Assembly (NCBI GenBank): GCA_011799875.1
Contig: CM022298.1
Span: forward strand, 722,695,405 to 722,759,404
Length of the DNA stretch: 64,000 bases
Source of the DNA: Thinopyrum elongatum
Taxonomy: Eukaryota > Streptophyta > Magnoliopsida > Poales > Poaceae
Direction of reading: 5' to 3'
The notes beneath the pieces were generated by a model. It worked only from the letters and a program-made list of their open reading frames with translations, did no database searches and was not told the DNA's origin. Below are positions 1-10,010 of the stretch, piece by piece. The position numbers and the translations under genes were made by a program. The stretch's first letter is position 1, and the number at the start of each line of letters is the position of its first letter.

Positions 1-91
1 TAAATGAAGAAAGAAGAGTTAATATGTGTACATACCAAAACAATTAATGCATCAATTAGCTAGTCAGCACAGGCTTAATTAATATATATAC

Positions 92-346
92 CTCGCCGAA
101 CTTTGCAACAGCTCCCTCCTCCGTTCGATCACCGGAGCCGTCATCATGGTCTCCTTCTTCCTCCGGCATTCGGTCATCGGAGCTATCATGATCATGTCCT
201 TCCTCCATTGTTCGATAACCGGAGCCGTCATCCTCTCCTTCTTCCTGACCATCGGTGTCGTTGAGATATGACAAGACATCACCTCCGCCGAGGATTATGT
301 CCCCCAACAATTGTTCTTGTTCCAAGTCTCTTTGCTCCATACTTTC
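92..346 (-). CDS. Acidic-repeat exon of a CACTA TNP1-like protein (partial)
   Basis: A minus-strand reading frame has its first plausible Met at 338-340 (MEQRDLEQEQLLGDI). It then encodes a hydrophilic, Asp/Glu-rich stretch in which the unit DDGSG(D/Y)RTEE recurs. A consensus-like acceptor (TTTGCAG on the minus strand) lies just upstream of the Met. A donor (GAG then GTATAT) falls at 91-92, so this is probably one internal exon rather than a whole gene. Similar acidic proteins accompany CACTA elements in wheat, and I infer a TNP1/ORF1-type accessory role. No catalytic residues are present. The neighbouring exon would lie left of the window. Confidence 0.5.
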
Positions 347-620
347 TGCAAATATTACAACATGGCAATTAATATACAAACATGAGAGATGGATATATTA
401 GTGGCAAACATAGACCTAGCTAGCTAATCACAATGCTTCTAGGGTTTGGGGTGGCCTCGACAGCGCTTCTAGGGTTTGGGGTGGCCTTGATGCTTCCAGG
501 GTTTGGTCGGGCGAGAGGGGGTTGATCGACGTCCCCCTCATGTTGAAGAGTTACTGGAGTTTCATATGAACAAAAAAAATACTACCTATCACATGACATG
601 TCCGGCGACCGGACCGGACT

Positions 621-703
621 GCCTCTCTCATGAATGTCTGACGTCCGGACCGCCTCTCTCCTGAATGTCCGACGTCCGGACCGCCTCTCTCATGAATGTC
701 AAA
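621..703. repeat. 31-bp direct tandem repeat
   Basis: The unit beginning gcctctct...atgaatgtc is repeated at about 31-bp spacing, starting near 621, 652 and 683. Copies differ at one or two bases. It lies inside the CACTA fragment and ends next to the long inverted repeat at 727. Confidence 0.8.
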
Positions 704-726
704 CAAGGGATTTAACAAAATGGTGC

Positions 727-1182
727 CATTCTGGATGTGCAGAAAATGGTCCATATTTTTCCTGATCTCATCTACCCTTCTATATGTCATGTTGTCTAGT
801 GTCAAAGGATTCAAGAAAACCATGACTTCATCATTAGCCAGAAGTAACAGGCGCATAATGGTACGAAGCTCTCCAAAATTGTTTTGTAACGAAGTCCCGG
901 ATAGAATAATTAGCTTTTTGATACGAAGTTCAGCAAGAGCCTTTCGAATATCGCTATTTGGAAGGACTTTGCTGAACTTCGTACCAAAAAGCGAATTATC
1001 CTATCAGGACTCCGTTCCAAAATAATTTTGGAGAGCTTCATACCATCATGCGCCTGTTACTTCCGGCTAATTATGGAACCATGGATTTCTTCAATACTTT
1101 GACACAAGAGAACGTGCACATATAGAAGCGTAGATGAGATCAGAAAAAATATGGATCAACTTAATTATGCACATCCATAATG
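727..1182. repeat. Long near-palindromic inverted repeat (foldback), about 210-bp arms
   Basis: The left arm (about 727-937) is the reverse complement of the right arm (about 970-1182), with scattered mismatches. Matching blocks include ctgatctcatctac / gtagatgagatcag, aagtaacaggcgcat / atgcgcctgttactt, and ctttttgatacgaagttcagcaa / ttgctgaacttcgtaccaaaaag. The spacer is only about 32 bp. A transcript would fold into one long imperfect hairpin. No convincing protein spans it, and open frames in either direction are by-products of the palindrome. It is embedded in the CACTA fragment and could be an internal part of that element or a separate foldback insertion. Confidence 0.85.
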
Positions 1183-1189
1183 GGGGCAT

Positions 1190-1340
1190 CCTTCGACCCC
1201 TCGGCGATCCTCGACCCTCAACCCTCGACCCCTCGATGACCCTCGACCCTCGACCCCTCGGCGATCCTCAAACCTCGACCCTCGACCCTCTACCCTAGTT
1301 CCCGACCCTCGACCGCTCGGCGATCCTCGACACCCTCGTT
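1190..1340. repeat. Short tandem 'cctcgaccc' repeats
   Basis: Degenerate direct repeats of cctcgaccc(t) are interspersed with the longer module cctcggcgatcctcgac, which recurs near 1198, 1257 and 1317. It is low-complexity sequence of CACTA internal type, with no coding potential. Confidence 0.75.
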
Positions 1341-1349
1341 CCCGATAAA

Positions 1350-1690
1350 AAATAAGAAGAGGAAGAAGAAGAAAAAAAAGAGGAGAAGAAGAAGGAATAG
1401 AGGAGAAGAAGAAAAAATAGAAGAAGAAAAAAAAGAGGAGAAGAAGAAGGAATAAAGCAGAAGAAGAAAAAATAGAATAATCTCCTCTATTCCTTCTTCT
1501 TCTTCTCTTTTTTTTCTTCTTCTTTTTCCTCTTCTTATTTTTTCTCTCCTGTTCTTCCTCTCCTCTTCTTCTCCTTGTTCTTCTCCTTCTTCCTCTTCTT
1601 ATTTTCCTTTTTCCTCTCCTTCTTTTTCTTCTTCTTCCTTCTTCCTTCTTCCTCTTTTCTTATTTTTCCTTATTTTCCTTTTTCCTCTCC
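1350..1690. repeat. Purine tract followed by its complementary pyrimidine tract
   Basis: An almost pure A/G run (about 1350-1478) is followed within a few bases by an almost pure C/T run (about 1480-1690). The first part of the C/T run is close to the reverse complement of the G/A run (gaggagaagaagaaggaata versus tattccttcttcttcttctc). The two can pair as a hairpin, and each is a mirror-type tract. Confidence 0.8.
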
Positions 1691-1812
1691 ACTAACCTAA
1701 AATCTACTAACCTAAAATGCACTAACAGTACAACTAACCTAAAATGCACTAACAGTACAACTAACCTAAAATGCACTAAATCAACTAACCTAAAATGCAC
1801 TAACCTAAAGTC
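1690..1812. repeat. Tandem 'actaacctaaaatgc' repeats
   Basis: The words actaacctaaaatgcacta and acagtacaactaacc alternate five to six times at 26-34 bp spacing. This repeat class is familiar from the intronic part of Triticeae CACTA elements. Nothing codes here. Confidence 0.75.
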
Positions 1813-1974
1813 GATATCTACTAAGAACCTAAATAAAAAAAAAATACATATGTGAACAAAAAAATGCTATGAGCATTATATCCATACATACATAGCCACA
1901 TCCATACATACATATATACATTATATATATGAACAAAAAAATCATCACATAAAAAAATCGCATAAAAATTCATC
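1813..1974. other. AT-rich spacer with 'catacatacat' words
   Basis: This is an AT-rich stretch with the repeated words atccatacatacat and caaaaaaat. It is probably intronic sequence of the CACTA element. I see no gene or clear regulatory site. Confidence 0.5.
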
Positions 1975-2245
1975 TTACAGAGAGCCGGGGCGGCGGCGGC
2001 TCACAGCGGGGGCGGCCGCGAGGGCGACGGCGGGGGCGGCAAGGGCACGGCGACGGCGACGGTGGGGGCTGGCCGGGGCAGGGGCGCGGCCGGCCGGCGC
2101 GCTCGGGGGCGCGGCAGGGGCGGGGGCTGGGGCGCGCGGGCTCGGGGACGACGTCGGCGACGACGAGGCACGGGCGACGGCAGGGGCGGCGGACGGCGTC
2201 AGGGCAGCTTAGCGGCGTCGATGTCGTCGGCGTCGTCGGGGGCAA
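1975..2245 (-). other. GC-rich, low-complexity first-exon-like block of the CACTA gene
   Basis: The block is extremely GC-rich, built from ggc/gac-type triplets. It sits on the minus strand just downstream of a TATA box at 2282-2288 and of subterminal repeats. It can be read on either strand because of its composition. The minus-strand product would be Pro/Arg-rich, begin MPPTTPTTSTP, and lack a recognisable domain. By position it is most likely the 5' exon or leader of the minus-strand CACTA transcript. I do not assert a translated protein. Confidence 0.4.
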
Positions 2246-2281
2246 ATGCGAGGTGAGAATGAAAATTTTCGCAAGTGTTAC

Positions 2282-2288
2282 TTATATA
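2282..2288 (-). promoter_or_regulatory. TATA box of the CACTA minus-strand transcript
   Basis: The sequence TATATAA on the minus strand lies between the subterminal repeats and the GC-rich first-exon block. The right-hand CACTA has the same order: subterminal repeats, then TATATATA at 62771, then the gene. Confidence 0.5.
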
Positions 2289-2297
2289 GACAGAGCA

Positions 2298-2535
2298 TTG
2301 GTCCCGGTTCGTGGCAACAACCGGGGCGAATGCCCCCCTTTGGTCCCGGTTGGTGGCACGAACCGGGACCAAAGGTCTCTTTTCAGCAGTCCAAAAGGCG
2401 GGAAGCAGAGACCTTTGGTCCCGGTTGGTGGCACGAACCGGGACCAAAGGGGGGCATTCGTCCCGGTTGTTGCCATGAACCGGGATTAAAGGTTGGCATT
2501 GGTCCCAGTTGGTGCCACCAACCGGGACGAAAGGG
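2298..2535. repeat. CACTA subterminal inverted repeats ('ggtcccggtt')
   Basis: At least eight copies of ggtcccggtt or its complement aaccgggacc occur. They are arranged as short inverted pairs separated by ggtggcacg or ggtgccacc, with the spacer tttggtc. In CACTA elements such arrays bind the TNP1-like protein (established for En/Spm). The same motif array is at 62516-62765. Confidence 0.85.
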
Positions 2536-3593
2536 TGGCACAGCGATGGTGTGGTGGGAGTTTAGTCCCACCTCGCTAGCTGAGAGAGCTCAGCACCTGT
2601 TTATAAGCTGCGTTGCGGCAGAGGTGCTGAGCTCCTCTCTAATATGCAGGCAGTACTTGCCTACCCTTGTCACTGCCATGTTGGGCCTATTAGGCCTCCG
2701 GGCCCATGTACAGATGGGTTTCTAGTCGTATGCAGGCCGTGTGGCCCAGTAGGCGGCATTTTTTTAATTTTTTCCAGTATTTTTGTTTTGTTTTTTACAT
2801 TATTTATTTTCTTTTGTTTTTTGCTTTATTTTTTTAATTCTTTTTTCTTTTATGTCAGAAAAATTATAAACTTTTTGTTAGTGCCATTAGTTTTCAAATT
2901 TGAATTCTTTGAAATTTGTGTGAATCACTAGTTTGTGAATAACTTCACTATAAAAATATATTATTAATCATTCTTTTTCTTGCTATTTAATATTACTGTG
3001 AACCTCAAAAAAAATTTACTGTGTTTTATCATTATATTCAAAAACAGATTTTGTTATTTTAGTTTCTATCAAAAAAATTCTTTATGAAAATTCTTTTTGC
3101 TATTAAAGTTTCTAACAAAAAAATTCTTTATGATAATTCTTTTTGCTATTACTGTTTTGAACAAAAAATACTTTGATAATTTAAGTTGCTATAAAAGCTT
3201 TTTAGTTGATTCTTTTTGCTATTGAAGAGTATTATAGTTTTGTTTTAGGTGATCATAACAGAATATTTTAATTGATTCTTTTTGCTATTGAAGAGTATTA
3301 TAGTTTTTTTTAGTTGATCATAACAGAATATTTTAATTGATTATTTTTAGTTCATTCTTTTTGCTATTAGAGTTTCATAAAAGTTTTCTAGTTCATTCTT
3401 TTTGCTATTAGTTCATTCTTTGAGCTAAATGACCCTGAAATTGAAAAGCACTACAAATGAACTCTGAAAAGGTTGAAAGTTGGCATGGTATCATCATTTC
3501 ACCCACATAGCATGTGATAAAAAGTTGAGAGGGTTACGGCAAAAACTGGATGCACTTCGTCTACAAAATGGACAATCTCTTTCGAAGTATCAG
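2536..3593. other. Non-coding internal/subterminal CACTA sequence
   Basis: It begins with a conserved-looking segment (gtttagtcccacctcgc, gaggtgctgagctcctctc) and passes into T-rich sequence with the repeated word attctttttgctatt (about 3090-3420). It ends with ggtatcatcatttcaccca and gagagggttacggcaaaaac. These words are typical, from memory, of Triticeae CACTA elements. There is no supported gene. It stops abruptly at about 3593. Confidence 0.6.
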
Positions 3594-4821
3594 AGGTAAT
3601 TTCAATGCTAGACCATTTCCTGGAAACTCCTCTAATAATTTTGGCAATCCCTATGGTAATTCCTACAATAATAATAGGATACCTTCTGATCTTGAAAGTA
3701 ATATTTAAGAATTTATTAGTGCTCAAATTTTTTTCAATGCTACGATAGAAGAAAAATTGAGTAAACTTGATGATATGTCTAGGAGCATTGATAGAATTAC
3801 TCATGATGTGGAAAATGTTAAGACAAAAACTTTGCCACCTAAAATTGATATTAGTGAATCAATTAAAGCTTTATATGTCCCCATGGATGAAAGTAAGAAA
3901 AGAACCGCTATGCTAAGAGCTAAACGAGAATTTTTAGAAAAAGCGATTCCTCCAGGTTTTTATCGTAGTAATGATGAAGATATTAAAATGATTGGTGTTT
4001 CATCAATTGATTCTTTGTTTAGCAATGTAAAACTTGATGAAAAGGGGACTGAAGAAGAGTCAACTTTAACTAGTAGGCGTCCCCATAATTCGGAGGGTGA
4101 CAATATTGATAAGAAAATTGAAAAAAGTGGGTTTGGAGAGGTAAAAACTTTAAATAGCAAAGTGCCCACTCTCTTGGATTACAAAGATTTTAATTATGAT
4201 AATTGTTCTCTGATTGATTGCATTTCTTTGTTACAATCCATACTAAATTCACCCAATGCTTATGAGCAAAAAAAGGCTTTTACTAAACACATCGTAGAAG
4301 CAATGATGAAAGCCTTAGAAGAAAAGTTAGAACTAGAGATTTCAATTCCTAGAAAATTATATGATGAATGGGAACCCACCATTAAAGTTAAAATTAAAAA
4401 TTATGAGAGAAATGCTTTATGTGATTTGGGTGCTAGTGTATCCACAATTCCAAAATCTCTATGTGATGTGTTAGGCTTTACCAATATTGATGAATGTTCT
4501 CTTAATGTGCATCTTGCGGATTCTACTATTAAAAAGCCTTTGGGTAGAATTAATGATGTTCTTATTCTTGCAAATAGGAACTATGTACCCATTGATTTTA
4601 TTGTACTTGATATTGAATGCAATCCTTCTTGCCCCATAACACTTGGCAGACCATTTTTACGAACAATAGGTGCTGTTATTGATATGAAAGAAGGGAATAT
4701 AAAATTTCAATTTCCACTAAAGAAGGGTACAGAGCATTTCCCTAGGAAAATAATTAAAGCACCATATGAATCCATTATGAGGGCCACTTATGGAATGAAC
4801 TTGAAGGATGACAATACTTGA
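3594..4821 (+). pseudogene. gag C-terminus and aspartic protease of the Athila-lineage element
   Basis: The frame enters from the truncated edge with an Asn/Gly-rich stretch (NARPFPGNSSNNFGNPYGN). It has a stop at 3706-3708, then runs open from Met 3757 for 354 codons. From about residue 207 of the open part the retropepsin-like domain reads NALCDLGASVSTIPKSL, where the catalytic aspartate lies in D-L-G-A-S, the variant usual in Athila-type proteases. It closes with the flap and C-terminal motif ITLGRPFLRTIGAVID (about residues 294-309). The product would process Gag in virus-like particles. No RT follows. The stop and the missing N-terminus make a functional Gag unlikely. Confidence 0.8.
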
Positions 4822-5471
4822 AACTATGCATTATGCCTAGCTAGGGGCATAAAACAATAGCGCTTGTTGGGAGGCAACCCAATGAATAAAATATTTTTTT
4901 TTGTTTCTGTTATTGTGTGATTTCACTTTTATCCTACTGTTATGAGTGTGTTTTTGTGTTTTAATTAGTGTTTGTGCCAAGTAGAACCTTTGGGATGATT
5001 TGGAAGATAGTATAATTGATGCTGTTTGGAAAACATAAACTTTTGTGTCCAGTGCAAAAATTTTGCTTTTGTACTGGAGCATAAAAAATCTAAACTTTTT
5101 ACACAGTATTCGTATATGAATTTCCCACGTTGTCCTAATTTTTCAGAATTTTTTGAGTTACAGAAGTATGGCTTCTAAATAGATTGCTACAGACTATTCT
5201 GTTTTTGATAGATTCTGTTTTTGATGTGTTGCTTGCTTGTTTTGATGAAACTATGGATTGTATCGAGGGGTACAAGCCATGGAGAAGTTAGAATACAATA
5301 GGTTTAATGCAAAAATAAAATATGAATGGTTTTGCAACAGTACTTATAGTAGTGATTTATTTTGTTATACTAACGGATCTCACGAAGGTTTTGTTGAGTT
5401 TTGTGTGATTGAAGTTTTCAAGTTTTAGGTGAGATCACGATGGATGAAGTAATAAGGAGTAGCAAAAGACT

Positions 5472-5558
5472 AAGCTTGGGGATGCCCGAGGCACCCCAAG
5501 GTAATATTCTAGGAAGACTCAAGCGTCTAAGCTTGGGGATGCCCCAGAAGGCATCCCC
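5472..5558 (+). repeat. Two polypurine-tract-like motifs with a stem-loop
   Basis: The word aagcttggggatgcc occurs at 5472-5486 and again at 5529-5543. It is the same word as the polypurine tract next to the 3' LTR at 7431. The second copy extends into a perfect 9-bp stem-loop: ggggatgcc (5535-5543), a 6-nt loop, then ggcatcccc (5550-5558). Confidence 0.8.
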
Positions 5559-5839
5559 TCTTTCTTCTAACAACCATCGTAATTTTACTTGGAGCTATAT
5601 TTTTATTCGTCACATGATATGTGTTTTGCTTGGAGCATCATTTATTATATGAGTCTTTGCTTTGCTTGCTGTTTAGTTTGTCACAATCATCCTTGCTGGA
5701 CACACCAATTTGAGAGAGCCACACGTTCATCATAATTTGCTAGAATACTCTATGTGCTTCACTTAAATTTTTTGAGCTAGGTTGTTGCTCTAGTGCTTCC
5801 CTTAAATCTTTTTGAGCACGGTGGTGGCTATATTTTGAA

Positions 5840-6115
5840 GAAATATGCTTTCATGCTTCACTTATATTATTTTCAAAGTTGATAAAATTTTGAAGAAATA
5901 TGCTTTCATGCTTCACTTATATTATTTTGGAAGTTGGTAAAATTTTGAAGAAATATGCTCTCATTCTTCACTTATATTCTTTTGAGAGTTGATAAAATTT
6001 TGACAAAATGAATTCTCATGCTTCACTTATATTATTTTGAGAATTGATAAGATTGAAATTTTGAAGAAATATTTGCACTCTCATGCTTCACTTATATCTT
6101 TTAGAGAGTTGATAA
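5840..6115 (+). repeat. Degenerate ~60-bp direct repeats
   Basis: The module gcttcacttatatt...gataaaattttga...aaatatg recurs near 5856, 5909, 5967, 6023 and 6087 with small length changes. It is part of the element's spacer. No function can be assigned. Confidence 0.65.
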
Positions 6116-7430
6116 AAGTAACGGTAATTTGCACAAGATATGAATTTGGTCCCAAAGTGATGAATATTCAAGGGGGATATAATAAAAACTTTCATATAGA
6201 ACATTGGATATGATAAGTGTGATTCCTTGCAATAGTTTTGCGATATGGAAATGATAATATGTGAATTATGTTAGTGAGTAGTTGTGATTTAGTAAGAATA
6301 TTAGTGTTAAGGTTTGTGATTCCCTATGCATGCACGTTAAGTCAATAGTTATGCAATGAAATTATATCCTACTTATGGTGCATTATTCGGTGTTAGTTAT
6401 GTTCAATGCATGTTTATGACCATTTTTGTTTTTTGGTTGGTCGCTTCTCAATCTATTTGCTAGCCTCCATTTGTAGTAAGTGGAAATACTGCTTGTGCAT
6501 CCAAACTCCTTAAACCCAAGTTGTGCCAAATGAGTCCACCATACCTACCTATATGCGGTATTTCCATGCCATTCCAAGAAAATTTGTGTGTGCCAACTCT
6601 AAATTTTCAAAATAATTTTTCTGTTTTGTGTGCCCGTACTGCTCATGAGGCAGAAGGGGGTAGCCAATATTTTGCATGCTAGGTGGGTTATTCTCACGAT
6701 GAGTGTTTATTCACTTGTCGTTGCACGAGAGTGTGGCGGTATTAGGGATGCCCAGTCCCGAAATGAATTGAAATGAAAAATCTTATGTGATGATAATAAT
6801 AAATTCCTTGGAGAGTGATGGTATGGAGGGCACCCATGGATACGGCTAGCCATGGATTGTGAAAGAAATGGTGGAAAGGAAATAAACTTTACTTTCTGTT
6901 TGGGAACCGCCTATAGTTGATCTAGCATGGAAGATATTGGGAATTCTCATTCATTTTCATTGACAGGAAAAGCATGCCTCCCAAAATGTTTTTATCTCAC
7001 TAATTTAAAGCTTTGAGCTCTGGCACATTTGACAAATCTCTGCTTCCCTCCGCGAAGGGCCTATCTATTTACTTTTATGCAATTTTTATTTTTTGAGTCT
7101 CCATCTTCTCTTACAAAGCACCAACTGGAGAACGCTATTATCATACTTGTGCATTGGATGTAGCTAATTTCGAGTGTGTTTCATGAATGGATCAATGACT
7201 GAGCATAATGGGCAAGGGATAACTTTCTTTAGCATTTATATTTTGAAAGACATGGTTGCCTGTTAGAATTACTTGAGTATTTATATTTTCATGTCATACT
7301 AATGCTTTGAATCATTCTAGTACAATGTCCATGCTACAAAAGAAAAGAACATGTGATGAATATGATGGGCAGCATTCCACATAAAAAATTCTGTTTTTAT
7401 CATTTACCTACTCGAGGACGAGCATGAATT

Positions 7431-7444
7431 AAGCTTGGGGATGC
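7431..7444 (+). promoter_or_regulatory. Polypurine tract priming plus-strand DNA synthesis
   Basis: aagcttggggatgc directly abuts the LTR start TGATACG at 7445. Position and composition fit the polypurine tract of a plus-strand element. Confidence 0.8.
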
Positions 7445-8990
7445 TGATACGTCTAACGTATCTATAATTTTTGATTGTTCCATGCTGTTATATTATCAAT
7501 CTTGGATGTTTTTATAAGCATTTACAACAATTATATATCATTTTTTGGGACTAACCTATTAACTTAGTGCCCAGTGCCAGTTGCTGTTTTCTGCCCTGTT
7601 TTGTTTTACAAAAAATCAATACCAAATGAAGTCCAAATGCCACGAAACTTTTTGGAGATTTTTTATTGGGCAAGATAAACACTAGAAGCTTCAGGAGGAG
7701 GCCAGAAGCCCCAGGAGGTGCCCACGAGGCACCAGGGCGCGCCTGGGGGGGCAGGCGTAACCTGGTACCTCATGGGGCCCACAAAGCTCCTTTTGACCTA
7801 ATTCCTCCAATATAAATTCAGAAAAAATAAGAAACCCTCAGGGGAGTCCACGATATAATTTTTTTGCCGCCACAAGTTTCTGTTCCAGAGAGATCCCATC
7901 TAGGGTCCTTCTCTAGTAATCTGACGGAGGGGAAATCGATCACGGAGGGGCTCTACATCAACCTTGCTGCCTCTCCGATGATGCGTGAGTAGTTTACCAC
8001 AGACCTTCGGGTCCATAGTTAGAAGCTAGATGGCTTCTTCTCTCTCTTTGATCTTCAATACAATGTTCTCCTCTATGTTCTTGGAGTTCTATCCGATGTA
8101 ATCACTTTTTGCGGTGTGTTTGTTGGGATCCGATGAATTTTGATTTTATAACCAGATTATCCATGAAATTATTTGAGTCTTTGCTGGTCTCTTATTTGCA
8201 TGATTATTATAGCCTCTTATTTCTTCTCCGATCTATTGATTTGGTTTGGCCAACTAGATTGATTTATCTTGCCATGGGGGGAGGTGCTTTGTAGTGGGTT
8301 CGATCTTGTGGTGCTCAATCCCAGTGACAGAAAGGGACATGACATGTATGTATCATTGCTATTAAGGGTAAAAAGATGGGGTTTATTCATACATGAGTTT
8401 ATCTTGTCTACATCATGTCATCGTTCTTAAGGCACTACTCCATTCTTTGATGCACTAAATACACTAGATGCGAGCGGGATCGCGGTCGATGTGTGGAGTA
8501 ATAGTAGGAGATGCAGATAGGAGTCAGTCTACTAATCTTGGATGTGATGCCTATATACATGATCATTGCCTTGGATATCGTCATGATTATTTGCTTTTCT
8601 ATCAATTGCCCAACAGTAATTTGTTTACCCACCGTATGCTATTTCTTTGAGAGATGCCTCTAGTGAAAACTATGGCCCCCGTGTCTATCTAAATCATATT
8701 ACTAAAACCCTAAAAATATTGCTGCCATTTTCTTTTATCTATTTTATTTTGTATTTTTGTTTCAATCTATCAATCTATCATAAACAATTTAATCTTGCAA
8801 TCTACCGCCGAGGGATTGACAACCCCTCGTTTGCGTTGGGTGCAAGGATTTGTTGTTTGTGTGCAGGTACTACTAACGAGGTGTTGCTTGGTTCTCCTAC
8901 TGGATTGATAAACTTGGTTTCATAACTAAGGGAAATACTTACCTCTACTGTGCTGCATCATCCTTTCCTCTTCGGGGAAATACCAACGCA
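7445..8990 (+). repeat. 3' LTR of the Athila-lineage gypsy element
   Basis: The 1546-bp sequence starts TGATACGTCTAACGTATC and ends ACCAACGCA, so it has TG...CA termini. It contains LTR words familiar from wheat (tgaggttttaccacagaccttcgg-type segment near 7990, gatgtgtggagtaatagtag near 8490). The 5' partner is missing, so insertion age cannot be derived. Confidence 0.8.
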
Positions 8991-9174
8991 AGCTACAAGT
9001 AGCAACTGCTGGAGCGGCGATTCCAGCACCATTCCCGACGCGCATCAGGACTTCATTCTTTGCGAGCTTGCGCTCCTTGTGAAGCTCCTGTATTGAGTTG
9101 CAAATGTGAGCAACCGATCTGGTATCAAATACCCAAGACTTAGAATTTTTTCTAGCAAGCAAATTGTCAGACAT
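8991..9174 (-). pseudogene. Copia B protease, truncated
   Basis: The minus-strand reading gives KSWVFDTRSVAHICNS followed by KNEVLMRVGNGAG. This is the copia aspartic-protease active-site region. The usual catalytic triplet D-T-G is D-T-R here, so the glycine is lost. The frame is cut at 8990 by the inserted gypsy LTR, and the rest of pol is absent from the window. Confidence 0.75.
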
Positions 9175-9178
9175 TAAC

Positions 9179-10010
9179 CTATATAACAGTTATACCTTTT
9201 TCAGTCTTTCCAGATTTCTTATCTGCCAGGTACTTCTTGCAGTTTCTCTTCCAGTGTCTGGTGCCCTTGCAGTAGAAGCACTTTGTTTCAATGTTGGCTC
9301 TGCCCTTAGACTTGCTTTGGGAGCCGGTCTTATCGGCGCCCTTTCCTTTCTTGGACTTGCCTTTCTTCTTGAAATTGGCGGTTTTATTCACAAGCAACAC
9401 TTGCTTGTGATTCTTCTGCAGTCCTGCTTCAGCAGTTTTCAGCATGGCGAGCAACTCGTTCGTTGTCTTGCTCATCCCATTCATGTTGTAGTTCATGATA
9501 AAACCGTCATAAGACAGGGGGAGTAAAAAGAGTAACATGTCCACCACGAGTGCTGGTGGAATCAGAAATTCCAGAGTTTTAAGCCTTTCAGTGTAGGCAA
9601 TCAATTTGACCACTTGTTCACCAACTGAACTTCCTTCAGCCATCTTGCACTCCATCATGGTCTTTGTTACTTCGTAATGTTCAGACCCTGCATTCAGTTC
9701 ATACAGAGCATCCATTTCCCAGATCATATCACGGGTGGACTACTGTTCAAAACATTTTTGACGCTCTGGACTCATACAAGCTAGCATTAGGCACTGCACT
9801 ACAATACAATCATCATCTTTATTGGCCCAGGTATTTCTTTCATCTTTTGGGGCAGTTGCCACCGATTTAGCTGGAAGAGGCATGTCAAGCACATACTCTT
9901 TCTTAGCACTCCCGAGGACAATCCTCAGGGTACAGACCTAGTCTGCATAGTTGCTTCCAGTTGTAGCTAACTTCTCTTTCTCTAACATCAGGCCTAAGCT
10001 GAATGTGGCA
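9179..10010 (-). pseudogene. Copia B gag with CCHC zinc knuckle
   Basis: Gag starts near 10010 on the minus strand. It has stops at two positions where tryptophan or another residue would be expected (after SNYAD, and after KCFEQ at about 9740). From Met 9727 it runs open for 182 codons. The C-terminal part carries a Lys/Gly-rich linker and a CX2CX4HX4C knuckle (CFYCKGTRHWKRNC) that would bind RNA. The Angela-type gag at 38151-39048 has the same layout (CFYCKGTGHWKLNC). Confidence 0.8.

Larger units (their letters stand above)
1..3593 (-). mobile_element. Truncated CACTA (En/Spm-type) DNA transposon, minus orientation
   Basis: This stretch reads as one end of a Triticeae CACTA element. It has an acidic-repeat exon on the minus strand (92-346), repeat-rich intron-like sequence, a GC-rich first-exon-like block (1975-2245), a minus-strand TATA box (2282-2288), and inverted 'ggtcccggtt' subterminal repeats (2298-2535). 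A non-coding stretch characteristic of these elements in memory follows to about 3593. No CACTA terminal repeat is visible: the left end lies outside the window, and the right end breaks off at about 3593 where gypsy gag sequence begins abruptly. The class call is firm. The exact family (Caspar- or Jorge-like) is not determined. Confidence 0.75.
4822..7430 (+). other. Non-coding spacer of the Athila-lineage element
   Basis: This is 2.6 kb of AT-rich sequence downstream of the protease with no supported gene. It begins with the segment cttgttgggaggcaacccaa and contains two polypurine-tract-like motifs (5472 and 5529). It also has four to five degenerate direct repeats of 'gctttcatgcttcacttatatt...gataaaattttgaagaaatat' between about 5840 and 6115. 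Confidence 0.7.
3594..8990 (+). mobile_element. 5'-truncated Athila-lineage Ty3/gypsy retrotransposon (Sabrina/WHAM-like)
   Basis: The order is the C-terminal part of gag plus protease (3594-4821), a 2.6-kb non-coding spacer, a polypurine tract (7431-7444) and a 1546-bp 3' LTR (7445-8990, TGATACG...AACGCA). No reverse transcriptase, RNase H or integrase can be found between the protease and the LTR. This suggests a non-autonomous gag-protease-only design, which I recall for several abundant wheat Athila-type families. The 5' LTR, binding site and gag N-terminus are missing at the break near 3593. The right flank at 8991 is protease sequence of copia element B, so this element had inserted in B. 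Confidence 0.8.

Noticed and set aside
551..1025. Frames on both strands over the inverted repeat
   Set aside because: The palindrome forces matching open frames on opposite strands. No recognised domain was found.
2290..2535. CRISPR-like array
   Set aside because: The repeats are inverted, variable in spacing and belong to a eukaryotic CACTA element. There are no spacer-repeat regularities or cas genes.
2246..2725. Frame of 159 codons across the subterminal repeats
   Set aside because: It is made of the repeated ggtcccggtt words, readable on both strands. It is repeat-driven, not a protein.
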